This document shows, piece by piece, positions 9,668 through 18,168 of a stretch of 64,000 nucleotides of DNA. Within the stretch, counting starts at the first letter, position 1; every line of letters starts with the position of its first letter. The DNA lies in the NCBI RefSeq assembly GCF_014168815.1, contig NZ_AP021972.1, forward strand, positions 2,976,001-3,040,000, given 5' to 3'. The translations under genes were made by a program, and so were the position numbers. Under the pieces are notes generated by a model. It had not been told where the DNA came from. It was given only the letters and a program-made list of their open reading frames with translations, and did no database searches. The DNA comes from Klebsiella sp. WP3-W18-ESBL-02 (GTDB lineage: Bacteria > Pseudomonadota > Gammaproteobacteria > Enterobacterales > Enterobacteriaceae).

Positions 9668-10017
9668 TGATACCCCTGGTCGATCGTAGGCCGGATAAGC
9701 GAAGCGCCAGCCGGCACCCTGACACCCATTGCCGAACGGCGCTACGCAAAGTATGGCTGAAGACGATTCCACTGTTTATGCGCGAAGGCAGCCCATTAAT
9801 GACGGTATTGGTCAAATAATCAGGCAAATGCCTGAAATCCTGCGCAAAGATTGAAAAACACCTGCCAGCGCGCCGCTTCTTGCGTACAGTAGGGAAACGG
9901 AAATACGTAGCCCGGCCGAGCATAACAACGCCGGGGCACGACCCGGGGGACAATAAATGCCTCGCCAGGGCTACGGCAACGCTGTCTTTTTCTCTTTTTG
10001 GCAAGGATTACCGCTCT
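9668..10017. other. yeaK-yeaL intergenic region
   Basis: 350 bp without a gene. A REP element lies at 9685-9716. Segment 9906-9979 begins with CGTAGCCCGG and ends with AGGGCTACG, so its ends can pair, as in a second, diverged REP-type unit. The yeaL promoter is presumably between these or just before 10018. Confidence 0.5.
9685..9716. repeat. REP element
   Basis: Imperfect palindrome with the enterobacterial REP core GGCCGGATAAGCGAAGCGCC, 20 bp after the yeaK stop. Confidence 0.75.
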
Positions 10018-10464
10018 ATGCTCGATACCACCCTGCTGATCCTCCTGGGTCTGGCGGCGCTTGGCTTTGTAAGCCATAACACCACCGTTGCCGTGTCTAT
10101 CCTGGTTCTGATTATTATCCGCGTTACGCCGCTGAGCGCCTTTTTCCCGTGGGTGGAAAAACAGGGGCTCAGCATGGGTATCATTATTCTGACCATCAGC
10201 GTCATGGCGCCTATCGCCAGCGGCACCCTGCCCGCCAGCACGCTGATTCACTCTTTCGGTCACTGGAAATCACTGGTTGCTATCGCCGTCGGGGTCTTTG
10301 TCTCCTGGCTTGGCGGGCGCGGCGTGACGCTGATGGGCAGCCAGCCGCACCTGGTAGCGGGTCTGCTGATAGGTACCGTGCTCGGCGTAGCGCTGTTTCG
10401 CGGCGTGCCGGTAGGGCCGTTGATTGCCGCTGGGCTGGTGTCGCTGCTTATTGGGAAGTCGTAG
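10018..10464 (+). CDS. yeaL: Inner-membrane protein YeaL (DUF441)
   Basis: 148-aa hydrophobic protein, same length as E. coli YeaL and about 85-90% identical by eye. Four to five membrane helices span almost the whole chain (e.g. TTLLILLGLAALGF and SLVAIAVGVFVSW). Function unknown. The ATG at 10018 matches the E. coli start; the longer frame from 9880 has no support. Its end overlaps the end of nimR by 17 bp in tail-to-tail orientation. Confidence 0.93.
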   Translation: MLDTTLLILLGLAALGFVSHNTTVAVSILVLIIIRVTPLSAFFPWVEKQGLSMGIIILTISVMAPIASGTLPASTLIHSFGHWKSLVAIAVGVFVSWLGGRGVTLMGSQPHLVAGLLIGTVLGVALFRGVPVGPLIAAGLVSLLIGKS

Positions 10465-11239
10465 TCAGCGCCGTCAGATAGCGCCCCGGCGTTTGCCCGA
10501 GCCCCTTACGGAACATGGTGATAAACGCGGTCGTCGAGTCATAGCCTAACGATAGCGCCACCTGCTGAACGCTCAGGCCACGTACCAGCATCTGTAGCGC
10601 GAGGATCAGCTGCAGCTGATGCCGCCAGCGGCGAAAATTGAGGCCGGTCTCTTTAACCACCAGCCGGGCAAGGTTACGTTCGCTCATCGCAAAGCGGCTG
10701 GCCCACTGCGTCAGCGTCTGCCAATGCGCCGGTGCCGATGCCATCGTGTCGACCATCAGGCGGATTTTCGGGTGCGTGGAAACCGGCAGCTGTAGCTGTT
10801 GCTCCGGCTGCTGCGGCAGTTCATCAAAGAGAACCTGTATCAGCCGCTGGCTTTCCACCGTCAGACGCGCGTCCTTATCCCGCCGGGCCAGCGTCAGAAT
10901 CAGCTCACGTACCAGCGGCGAAATTTTTAGCGTGCAGCAGTGCGCGGGCATCTTCGCGGCGCCCGGTTCAATAAACAGAAAGCACAGCTCCGCCTGTGGC
11001 GTCGCGCGATTGCTGTGCGGTACTTCTCCGGGGATCCACACCGCAAACTGCGGCGGCACCATCCACATAGCGTTTTCAACTTCGCAGGTAATCGCACCGT
11101 GCAGCGCCAGAATCAGCTGTCCTTTTCGGTGCTGATGCAGCGGAATATGCTGTTCCCCTTCTGATACCTGCACACCAAAGGCTACTGCAGCATCCTCATG
11201 GCTGTCAGGATGATAGCCACCTAAACCCAACCCCAGCAT
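10448..11239 (-). CDS. nimR: AraC-family regulator NimR (YeaM)
   Basis: 263-aa transcription factor: an N-terminal cupin-type domain (histidines in the HIPLHQHRKGQ stretch) and a C-terminal AraC helix-turn-helix pair (about residues 165-260, with LSVQQVALSLGYDSTTAF as second helix-turn-helix). In E. coli NimR represses the divergent nimT efflux gene. The same divergent pair is present here, with 99 bp between the starts, where its operator should lie. Confidence 0.9.
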   Translation of the reverse strand: MLGLGLGGYHPDSHEDAAVAFGVQVSEGEQHIPLHQHRKGQLILALHGAITCEVENAMWMVPPQFAVWIPGEVPHSNRATPQAELCFLFIEPGAAKMPAHCCTLKISPLVRELILTLARRDKDARLTVESQRLIQVLFDELPQQPEQQLQLPVSTHPKIRLMVDTMASAPAHWQTLTQWASRFAMSERNLARLVVKETGLNFRRWRHQLQLILALQMLVRGLSVQQVALSLGYDSTTAFITMFRKGLGQTPGRYLTALTTTSQ

Positions 11240-11338
11240 TATTTTGTCCGAATTTAGCGATAATTTGTCATTTTAGCTTGATTTAAACGAAGGCTAAAGC
11301 AGGTATCGTAGCGTCTCTACTGTTGACCTGAGAACACT

Positions 11339-12526
11339 ATGTCTGACGCTGTGACTTCTTCCAGCCGCCGCTGGCTGCTGATTGTCGGTATTTTACTGAT
11401 TGCTTCGACGCTACGCGTCACCTTTACCGGCGCGGCACCGCTGCTTGACGCCATTCGCGCCGAATACGCGCTCACCACCGCGCAAACAGGCCTGTTGACC
11501 ACCCTGCCGCTGCTGGCGTTTGGGCTGGTCTCGCCGCTGGCCGCCGGCGTCGCTCGCCGTTTTGGTATGGAACGCAGCCTGTTTGCCGCGATGTTACTGA
11601 TTTGCGCCGGCATCGCCGTACGCTCACTGCCCTCGATTGCGCTGATGTTTATCGGTACCGCGGTGATTGGCTGCGGCATTGCGCTGGGCAACGTGCTGCT
11701 GCCAGGGCTTATCAAACGGGATTTTTCTGGCCAGGTCGCGAAAATGACCGGTGCTTATTCGGTAACGATGGGGGCCGCCGCCGCGCTGGGCTCCGCGCTG
11801 GTAGTACCGATTGCACTCAGCGGCCTGGGCTGGCGCGGTGCGCTGCTGATGTTAATGGTATTCCCGCTGCTGGCACTGGCGTGCTGGCTGCCGCAGTGGC
11901 GTTCATCGCGCGCTAGCGCAATCTCCAGTAGCGGCGCGATGCATAACCGGGGGATCTGGCGTTCGGCGCTGGCCTGGCAGGTCACGCTTTTCCTCGGGCT
12001 GAACTCGCTGGTCTACTACGTCATTATTGGCTGGCTACCGGCAATTCTGATTAGCCAGGGCTACAGCGAAGCGCAGGCGGGTTCTCTGCATGGCCTGCTT
12101 CAGCTGGCCACGGCCGCACCCGGTTTCGCCATCCCGCTGATCCTCCATCGGCTAAAGGATCAGCGCGGGATCGCCATTGCCGTGGCGTTAATGTGCGCGA
12201 TCGGCGCGCTGGGCTACTGGCTGCTGCCGGCACAGGCAGCGCTGTGGACGGTTATTTTTGGTTTCGGTTCCGGCGCGACGATGATTCTCGGGCTGACGTT
12301 TATCGGCCTGCGCGCCAGTTCGGCACATCAGGCGGCGGCGCTGTCCGGTATGGCTCAGGCTGTGGGCTATCTGCTCGCCGCCTGTGGCCCGCCGCTGATG
12401 GGGAAAATGCATGACGCCACCGGAGCATGGCAGCTGTCACTGATGGCGGTCGCCGGGCTGGCGCTGGTGATGGCCGTATTTGGCGGATTGGCCGGGCGCG
12501 ACAAAGAGATTCGCGTCGGCCAGTAG
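11339..12526 (+). CDS. nimT: MFS exporter NimT (YeaN)
   Basis: 395-aa major facilitator of the CynX/NimT group with about 12 membrane helices and the loop motif GVARRFGMERS between helices 2 and 3. E. coli NimT exports 2-nitroimidazole and is kept silent by NimR, which is encoded divergently here as in E. coli. The ATG at 11339 starts MSDAVTSSSRRW, a short cytoplasmic head before helix 1. Confidence 0.9.
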   Translation: MSDAVTSSSRRWLLIVGILLIASTLRVTFTGAAPLLDAIRAEYALTTAQTGLLTTLPLLAFGLVSPLAAGVARRFGMERSLFAAMLLICAGIAVRSLPSIALMFIGTAVIGCGIALGNVLLPGLIKRDFSGQVAKMTGAYSVTMGAAAALGSALVVPIALSGLGWRGALLMLMVFPLLALACWLPQWRSSRASAISSSGAMHNRGIWRSALAWQVTLFLGLNSLVYYVIIGWLPAILISQGYSEAQAGSLHGLLQLATAAPGFAIPLILHRLKDQRGIAIAVALMCAIGALGYWLLPAQAALWTVIFGFGSGATMILGLTFIGLRASSAHQAAALSGMAQAVGYLLAACGPPLMGKMHDATGAWQLSLMAVAGLALVMAVFGGLAGRDKEIRVGQ

Positions 12527-12533
12527 AGAGAGA

Positions 12534-12585
12534 GAGTCACAGTCGGCCGGGCAAGGCGTAGCCGCCATCCAATCGACTGTGAGTC
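12534..12585. terminator. Terminator-like hairpin after nimT
   Basis: CACAGTCG (12538-12545) pairs with CGACTGTG (12574-12581), extendable with one mismatch. REP-like GGCAAGGCGTAGCCGCC sequence lies inside the loop and TATTTTT follows. It separates convergent nimT and the amidotransferase-like gene. Confidence 0.6.
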
Positions 12586-12590
12586 TATTT

Positions 12591-13298
12591 TTACTGCGCG
12601 GCGGCGTGCAGGAAGGCCTGCACCAGCGGTGCCGGCCGGCCCGCCAGCGCATTGCGCTCATGCTGGAACAGCGTCGCGACAAAGAACGGGTGAGTGACCA
12701 GTTCTACCGCGCGAATATCACCATTATCATCCCAACCCGTCACGCGCAGCGGCTGCGCATCAAGCTCGGCGGCGAAGTCGGCGGCAATCCCGTAGTTGCA
12801 GTGATACCCTTCTTCGATCGTGTCGCGGCCGTAGGCGCGGGCAATCAGCGTGTTGGCGCGCAGTTCAATGGCATCACTTTTTTCCACCAGCGAGCAGGTG
12901 AGCGGCGCGATGACCATCCGCCCCTCGCGGTCAGTTTCCGCGTGCGCGGCATCTTCCCAGCCCATCACATTACGCGCGTATTCAACAATCGCATGCTGAA
13001 AACCACCGCAGGTACCCAGAAACGGCAGGCTGTTTTCACGCGCATAGCGCACGGCAGTCAGCGCGCCTTCGGTATTCTGGTACGGGCTGGCAGGCACCAG
13101 CCAGAGGGCATCAAAACCGGCCAGATCGTCAGCGCTTTTCACATCGCGCGTGGCCAACCAGCAATATTCAACGGGCAGTTCCAGCACCGCGGCAGCATCG
13201 TCGATCGCCAGCGGAATCGCCTGATGCGCAATGACATCGGCATTGTAGTCGCCAACGAGGGCAATACGGAGAAGAGGAGTAACGGCGGAGTTTTCCAT
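12591..13298 (-). CDS. CTP-synthase C-terminal-like amidotransferase
   Basis: 235-aa stand-alone class I glutamine-amidotransferase-like protein, related to the glutaminase half of CTP synthase and lacking the synthetase half. The nucleophile elbow is GTCGGFQHA with Cys97. The later motif is HPFF (His203): the Glu found two residues after the His in CTP synthase (HPEF) is Phe here, so glutaminase activity is doubtful. The family, as I recall it, is annotated as CTP synthase C-terminal region-related (seleno)protein because some members carry selenocysteine at the elbow; this one has Cys. Function unknown. Transcribed alone, divergent from yeaO. Confidence 0.8.
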   Translation of the reverse strand: MENSAVTPLLRIALVGDYNADVIAHQAIPLAIDDAAAVLELPVEYCWLATRDVKSADDLAGFDALWLVPASPYQNTEGALTAVRYARENSLPFLGTCGGFQHAIVEYARNVMGWEDAAHAETDREGRMVIAPLTCSLVEKSDAIELRANTLIARAYGRDTIEEGYHCNYGIAADFAAELDAQPLRVTGWDDNGDIRAVELVTHPFFVATLFQHERNALAGRPAPLVQAFLHAAAQ

Positions 13299-13437
13299 GA
13301 TGAGTCCTTATGGGCTGACGTTAACGTACGGCATAAGGAGCCTCAGACTAGCGATGTCTGCGCACAATAGCAATAGCTGACCAGAGAACCCAACCAAAGT
13401 TTGTGGTATGGTCAAAAAGGACAAAGGGAGGAAGGAT

Positions 13438-13782
13438 ATGATCCAGTGTAAACGCGTATACGAAGACGCTGCACCTGATGATGGCTACCGTGTTCTGGTT
13501 GATAGGCTGTGGCCGCGCGGCATTAAAAAGGAAGACCTCATCTACGATGAGTGGTGTAAAACCCTGGCCCCGTCGGCAGAGCTGCGTAAGGCCTTTCACG
13601 GAGAAGTGATCGATTTTGCCAGCTTCTGCCAGCACTATCGCGAAGAGCTTTCACACCATCTGGAGGACGGTCGCAGGCTGGCCGACATTGCGCATAATCA
13701 GGGCGTTACGTTGGTTTACGCCGCCGCAAACACCGCGCAAAACCACGCGCGCGTGCTCGCCGACTGGCTGAAAAATCTCTGA
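13438..13782 (+). CDS. yeaO: DUF488 protein YeaO
   Basis: 114-aa protein matching E. coli YeaO, with the family signature RVLVDRLWPRGI at residues 18-29. Function unknown; cytoplasmic. I chose ATG 13438, which has GGGAGGAAGG just upstream; the ATG at 13408 lacks one. Confidence 0.92.
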   Translation: MIQCKRVYEDAAPDDGYRVLVDRLWPRGIKKEDLIYDEWCKTLAPSAELRKAFHGEVIDFASFCQHYREELSHHLEDGRRLADIAHNQGVTLVYAAANTAQNHARVLADWLKNL

Positions 13783-13812
13783 CCTACCGCGCGACGTCAG
13801 CCGACGTCGCGT

Positions 13813-14118
13813 TTACGCTACCTGCACCTCACGCTCACGCGCCGGCAGCATATCGGGCGTCAGCGGCATTAAATATTCCGATCGCACAAAGGCAAAACCG
13901 TGCAGACCGTCGCCGGCGCTGACGTCACCGGTCACCAGCCACAGCGCGCGCGGCGCGTCGGCAGCCAGTTCAGTCATCACGCCGTTGACAGGATTCAGGC
14001 AGCGTTCACCGGGTTGGATGAGAGCGAAAAGCTCAACGCTCTTGCCTATATTGGCACGGCCAGCAACCGTACGGGCACCGATGATCATGGCGGTAGTGCC
14101 CGGTTTTAGCGAAAACAT
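13813..14118 (-). CDS. Unrecognised 101-aa protein
   Basis: Small soluble protein with no family I can name firmly. It starts MFSLKPGTTAMIIGARTVAG, has one Cys (GERCLNP) and ends in an acidic/basic tail. The central WLVTGD and SEYLMPL segments resemble small beta-barrel proteins seen in phage and enterobacterial genomes, but this is only an impression. It lies between yeaO and yoaF, is transcribed with the latter's strand and may share its transcript. Confidence 0.65.
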   Translation of the reverse strand: MFSLKPGTTAMIIGARTVAGRANIGKSVELFALIQPGERCLNPVNGVMTELAADAPRALWLVTGDVSAGDGLHGFAFVRSEYLMPLTPDMLPAREREVQVA

Positions 14119-14178
14119 ACATCACTCGTTAGTCAGAATAATCCTGGTTACGAAGTGTACTGGATGTCACCTTCGCTG

Positions 14179-14427
14179 TCATTTTTTCTGCGGATGATCG
14201 CGACGCCACAGCGCCCATTCTTCGATCGTTTCCCCATCTGGCAGTTTACACAGGCTGAATTGTCCCTTCTCATTAACCTGCGGAATGCTTTCTCCGCCCT
14301 TCTGCTGGCAGTAGACGGCAGCAGGATTTGCCATACCGATCTGCGGCGGTAATGGCGCCTCCGGTTGAGCCTGTTTTGCGCAGCCAGCAAGGAACAGCGG
14401 CAGCAGTAAAAGATAGCGGGATGACAT
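14179..14427 (-). CDS. yoaF: Lipoprotein YoaF (DUF333)
   Basis: 82-aa lipoprotein. Signal peptide with lipobox FLAGC (Cys16), then the DUF333 core PPQIGMANPAAVYCQQKGG and the GETIEEWALWRRDHP end, both nearly as in E. coli YoaF. Probably in the outer or inner membrane facing the periplasm; function unknown. The alternative longer frames over the same DNA are shadows. Confidence 0.92.
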   Translation of the reverse strand: MSSRYLLLLPLFLAGCAKQAQPEAPLPPQIGMANPAAVYCQQKGGESIPQVNEKGQFSLCKLPDGETIEEWALWRRDHPQKK

Positions 14428-14499
14428 AATTTTTCCTTATTTTTACGCCGGAGTTTAGCTTTAAACTCCATAATTTCTTCATTTTAACTACACTTTTGA

Positions 14500-14596
14500 T
14501 AGGTAAAGTCATTCTCGTTCTCAACTGACCAGAGAACAGAACATTCCATAATCAATGAGTTACTTTGCCCCATCTCCCCCGATGGGGCTTTTTTTT
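14500..14596 (+). ncRNA. Candidate small RNA between yoaF and dgcP
   Basis: The only direct evidence is an isolated plus-strand intrinsic terminator (14567-14596) in a divergent intergenic region, with no gene upstream on that strand. A possible promoter is TTTAAC (near 14483) and TAAAGT (near 14504), spacing 15, which is weak; the 5' end given is a guess. No known sRNA was recognised. It could instead be a terminator for antisense transcription from within yoaF. Confidence 0.3.
14567..14596 (+). terminator. Strong intrinsic terminator, orphan
   Basis: Perfect 8-bp stem GCCCCATC/GATGGGGC, 6-nt loop, then eight T. The T-run is on the plus strand only. Confidence 0.85.
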
Positions 14597-14751
14597 ACCC
14601 GTCATTCACGGTGCTTCTCGGTAAACACCCCCGTTTTGCCAGCACTATGCTTACCTTTCTGATACAGAATGTATAAAATTCAGGAGATACGATTTCGTTT
14701 GAGGATCATACACTATGATCGCTCATACCATTCCAGGGGACCGTTGTTTTC

Positions 14752-15771
14752 ATGTCAGATATTATTCTCGCCAGAGTGTCACAAACGCTTGCTACGGAAC
14801 AGTCGCTGGAAAGCCTTGTCCGGCAACTGCTTGAAATGCTTGAGTTAGTTACTAATATGGAATCGACCTATCTGACAAAAATTGATACGCAGGCCGACCT
14901 GCAGCACATTGTTTATTCGCGCAACAGCGGCGATATGACCATCCCCGAAAACCTGACGGTGCCGTGGGGCGATACGCTATGTAAGCGCGCAATGGACGAT
15001 CGCTGTTTCTATAGCGACAACGTGCCAGAACGCTGGGCCGACTGCGAAGCGGCAAAAGCGCTGGGTATCACCACCTTCCTCAGTACACCGATTCACCTTA
15101 CCGATGGTTCGCTCTATGGCACGCTGTGCGCCACCAGCACGCAGCAAAAGCCGCTCAGCTTTAACAGCGAACAGGTGCTGCAGCTGTTTGCCAGCATTAT
15201 CGCGCGCTATATCGAAAAGGAGTCGCTGGTCACCCAGCTGCAGGAGGCCAACGCGGCGCTGGTCTATCACTCCTATACCGATGCGCTGACCGGCCTGCCT
15301 AACCGCCGGGCGGTTTTTGAAAACCTGGAGACGCTGTTTTCACTGGCGCGTCATCTGAACCTCGCGGTCATTCTCGCGTTTATCGACCTCGATCGCTTCA
15401 AGGAAATTAACGATGTCTACGGTCACCAGGCGGGCGATGAATTTTTACAGCTGGTGGGGCAACGTCTTAGGCACGGCATTTCTGTCGACGATCAGCTCGG
15501 CAGACTAGGCGGCGACGAATTTATGGTCGCCACGCTTGAGCGTTCGACCACTCAGCTTGCGCAGTTTACCGAAACGCTGCGCCAGTTGCTGATCGGCGAT
15601 TATCTGCTGGGTGAGGTGTTGATCCACTATCCTGGCGCCAGCATCGGCGCAGTGCGCGTCGACCCATCGCACATGGACCCGGACAGCGCCCTTCGCGCCG
15701 CCGATAGCGCAATGTACGAGGACAAAAAATTTCGCCATCGGCCGCAAATTAGCGCCCAGCGGGTAGGCTAA
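14752..15771 (+). CDS. dgcP: Diguanylate cyclase DgcP (YeaP), GAF-GGDEF
   Basis: 339-aa cytoplasmic cyclic di-GMP synthase. A GAF domain (about residues 20-165) is followed by a short coiled linker and a GGDEF domain starting at DALTGLPNRR; the active site GGDEF is at 253-257. The RxxD inhibitory site is absent at the usual place (ISVD), so product inhibition through it is not expected. Closely matches E. coli YeaP (341 aa). The yoaK and yoaJ microprotein genes follow 46 bp downstream. Confidence 0.94.
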   Translation: MSDIILARVSQTLATEQSLESLVRQLLEMLELVTNMESTYLTKIDTQADLQHIVYSRNSGDMTIPENLTVPWGDTLCKRAMDDRCFYSDNVPERWADCEAAKALGITTFLSTPIHLTDGSLYGTLCATSTQQKPLSFNSEQVLQLFASIIARYIEKESLVTQLQEANAALVYHSYTDALTGLPNRRAVFENLETLFSLARHLNLAVILAFIDLDRFKEINDVYGHQAGDEFLQLVGQRLRHGISVDDQLGRLGGDEFMVATLERSTTQLAQFTETLRQLLIGDYLLGEVLIHYPGASIGAVRVDPSHMDPDSALRAADSAMYEDKKFRHRPQISAQRVG

Positions 15772-15817
15772 TTACAGTATCATACGCGCTGTTTATAACA
15801 GGAATCAGGATGTCACC

Positions 15818-15922
15818 ATGAGATTGGGTATCGCTTTCCCTATCGTTATCTTTGTTATTGCCGTGATCTTTCTGGGCTGGTTTTTTATTGGCGGCTACGC
15901 GCTGCCGGGAGGAGCACAATGA
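15818..15922 (+). CDS. yoaK: Membrane microprotein YoaK
   Basis: 34-aa single-helix membrane protein. The sequence MRLGIAFPIVIF and GWFFIGGYA matches E. coli YoaK (32 aa). AGGA sits seven bases before the ATG. Its stop overlaps the start of yoaJ (ATGA). Function unknown. Confidence 0.88.
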   Translation: MRLGIAFPIVIFVIAVIFLGWFFIGGYALPGGAQ

Positions 15923-15993
15923 GAAAGACCACGATTATCATGCTGATCGTCGCCATCGTCACCGTCGTTGGCGTCCAGCTCGGCTGGTGGTAG
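15919..15993 (+). CDS. yoaJ: Membrane microprotein YoaJ
   Basis: 24-aa single-helix membrane protein, MRKTTIIML to QLGWW, matching E. coli YoaJ (24 aa, ending ELGWW). It starts at the ATGA overlap with yoaK, with GGAGGA at the end of yoaK as ribosome site, so translation of the two should be coupled. Function unknown. Confidence 0.88.
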   Translation: MRKTTIIMLIVAIVTVVGVQLGWW

Positions 15994-16002
15994 CTCGCCA
16001 AA

Positions 16003-16029
16003 GATAAGCCGCGCCCCCGCCGGCTTATC
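16003..16029. terminator. Bidirectional hairpin after yoaJ
   Basis: GATAAGCCG and CGGCTTATC arms with a 9-nt C-rich loop. It overlaps the stop codon of the convergent GGDEF gene; a run CCCCTTTCC follows on the plus strand. Confidence 0.6.
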
Positions 16030-17506
16030 CCCTTTCCCCGCGCCGCTTTTTCATCTGATACATTTCCGCATCCGCCTGCTGAATCGCCTCGTCCAGGCTA
16101 TCCCGGCACGATGCCACGCCCCATGATACCGACAGCGGCACCGGCGTCCCCTGGACGCTAAATGGCAGCATGGCAATACCGGAAGCTATCCGTTCAGCCA
16201 CCATATGCGCGTGGGCAACATCCGTACGGCTGAGCAGCACAATAAACTCATCGCCGCCGCTGCGAATGACCCAGTCACCGTTAGCGCGCACTGAATCCAG
16301 CATGCGGCCAGCAATCGCCTGTAGCGCAAGGTCGCCCACCTGGTGCCCGTAGCTATCGTTAATTGACTTAAATTTATTACAGTCGAAGAGGATCACCGTC
16401 ATATACGGCAGCGAGCGTTGCTGAATCACAGAGAAAATATTGCGCGTAAAGCAACCAGTCAACGCGTCGCGATAAAAGCGCAAATCGGCGCGATTAAGGT
16501 GGAAGCGAATCAGTATAAACAGCAGTATGAGCAGCACAGGCGCAAGTGTCAGGGTGGTTATCGCCGCAGGATCTTCGCCCAGGAAGGACCAGAAAGGCAG
16601 CGCATATTTGATCTCATAACGCGACGACACCGTATGGGTATGGTAGTTATCCAGCCAGCTACAGTCATTAACGATACACAGCAATTCGCCCGTACGACGA
16701 TTCTGAAAACCCAGTATTAATCCGTCCTGCACCCGATTATTAAATGCCTCCTTCAGGGCAGACATCAGTTGGGGTGAAGATAAATCATAAACCAGGTAAG
16801 CAACAATATGATTGCTGGCCTCCCCCTCGGAAAGATCGTAAATATAGCTCACCACGCTATAGGCTTTACTGCCCGTGATTTTATCATCATAAAAATCCGT
16901 CGAACTGCGCGATTTTTTCAGGACACTGGTCTGTAATACGCGATCGTAAAACGGTTCTGGCTCGGAAAAGAACTTTCGCAGGTTATTAGCCATTTGTGAT
17001 GTGTCAAAATTAAACGGCACGGAGTCAGAGGCGTTAAACCAGTAAAACCAACTCGCGTCGCTGGCAATAACATAGCGGTGAATGTCTTTGAGGGCTGGAT
17101 TCAGCGCGTGGCTTTTCTGACGCACGAATTCGGCGGCCAGGTACATGCAGCGGCCACGACGCTCCTGGGTGCGGGCAACCATCGCGCCGCGCTGAAGGTC
17201 AAGCGCCTGCGGGTTAGCGTTAATCCCCCATGCGCTACCTCGCGCCTCGAAAATATCGGCCTCGCCACACATCGCGTGAGAGCTTATCTGCTGAAAGCGC
17301 ACGCCCGTCGCATCGGCAATCAGCTCATTATCATTAAACATCTCCGTCATCTGATTTTGCAGAGCGTTAATGCCTTCGTTAACCTGCGACATGGCGCGGG
17401 AATAAAGAATGAAAAGCGTTACGCAGATCAAACCCAAGGTCATCAATGCCGATGCCAGCAGCGCCTGTTTCTTACGTAAACTGTCCTGGATAATTCTCAC
17501 TGGCAC
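16025..17506 (-). CDS. Membrane GGDEF protein with periplasmic sensor
   Basis: 493 aa. Helix at about residues 15-35, a roughly 290-residue periplasmic region with several Cys (MCGEAD, RRGRCMY, CIVNDCSW), a second helix near 328-348, then a GGDEF domain with intact GGDEF at 417-421. At the inhibitory site the order is RANGD rather than RxxD, so product inhibition is doubtful. The layout is that of DgcJ, but the periplasmic sequence is unrelated by eye, so a different signal is sensed. I cannot assign an E. coli name. Single gene, convergent with yoaKJ. Confidence 0.85.
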   Translation of the reverse strand: MPVRIIQDSLRKKQALLASALMTLGLICVTLFILYSRAMSQVNEGINALQNQMTEMFNDNELIADATGVRFQQISSHAMCGEADIFEARGSAWGINANPQALDLQRGAMVARTQERRGRCMYLAAEFVRQKSHALNPALKDIHRYVIASDASWFYWFNASDSVPFNFDTSQMANNLRKFFSEPEPFYDRVLQTSVLKKSRSSTDFYDDKITGSKAYSVVSYIYDLSEGEASNHIVAYLVYDLSSPQLMSALKEAFNNRVQDGLILGFQNRRTGELLCIVNDCSWLDNYHTHTVSSRYEIKYALPFWSFLGEDPAAITTLTLAPVLLILLFILIRFHLNRADLRFYRDALTGCFTRNIFSVIQQRSLPYMTVILFDCNKFKSINDSYGHQVGDLALQAIAGRMLDSVRANGDWVIRSGGDEFIVLLSRTDVAHAHMVAERIASGIAMLPFSVQGTPVPLSVSWGVASCRDSLDEAIQQADAEMYQMKKRRGERG

Positions 17507-17695
17507 CCCGAATGAATGGGCTTTCTTCCTGAAACACGCTCTACGTTAGCATTTTTCGTATTGCGATAAATTTGCATTACGAAGCAGGATCATTCTGGAT
17601 AACGAAGTGCGCACGCGTGAATTTGATCGTGTCAGGTCTTTATCAAAATGGCAATCAGAATACGGTAAGGCGAGCAGAACGCTCGCCGGAAAGAA

Positions 17696-17956
17696 TTAAC
17701 GCTGGTTATCAGAGCCTAAAAAGAAAAAACCCAATGGAATTGAAAACAGTAAGGTAAAAATAGAGCTGTAAACCAGCACCATTGCCCCCTGCAGCACAAA
17801 CATGCTTGTGGTCCATTCGGAATACGGCAGGTTGTATTCACTCACCACCCCACCGAAGGTCGCTCGTCCCACCACCACAACGGCAATCGCAAACACCACA
17901 AAAGCGGACAACAGGAATTTTTTGCCGTTTGACGTCCGCAGTTTCTCCAGAATCAT
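17696..17956 (-). CDS. Unknown 86-aa membrane protein
   Basis: Two predicted membrane helices (about residues 13-32 and 54-77) with a short polar loop; ends FFLGSDNQR. A strong ribosome site (GGGAGG, five bases before ATG) supports expression. No family recognised. It is divergent from the yeaR operon, so it could share the 212-bp control region that holds the NsrR operator. Confidence 0.7.
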   Translation of the reverse strand: MILEKLRTSNGKKFLLSAFVVFAIAVVVVGRATFGGVVSEYNLPYSEWTTSMFVLQGAMVLVYSSIFTLLFSIPLGFFFLGSDNQR

Positions 17957-18088
17957 TGCATCCTCCCGACGCTGACTTCACGATATTTCACCGTATTTGT
18001 AACACTAATGAAGCATAAATTGAATATTTATCATTGCAACAAGTGAACAATTAACGGCAAAAAAGAACAAGAATTTAACACCACACGA

Positions 18089-18111
18089 AAGATGCATTTA
18101 AAATGCATTTT
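18089..18111 (+). promoter_or_regulatory. NsrR operator upstream of yeaR
   Basis: AAGATGCATTT-A-AAATGCATTTT is an 11-1-11 inverted repeat matching the NsrR consensus essentially base for base. NsrR is the nitric-oxide-sensing Fe-S repressor; E. coli yeaR-yoaG is a known target, also under NarL. A -10-like TTTAAT follows near 18140. The site is 78 bp before the yeaR start. Confidence 0.85.
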
Positions 18112-18168
18112 ATTGTAAACAGGCTGGAAAAAATGTGCTTTAATACATTCAACGTATAGGGGGAAAAC

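Larger units (their letters stand above)
14428..14751. other. Divergent yoaF-dgcP intergenic region
   Basis: 324 bp without a protein gene. It contains the plus-strand terminator at 14567-14596 with no plus-strand gene before it (see the candidate sRNA) and the dgcP leader after it. Confidence 0.6.

Noticed and set aside
12480..13370. 296-codon frame opposite the amidotransferase-like gene
   Set aside because: Arg/Gly/His-rich antisense composition; the minus-strand gene has a clear family match.
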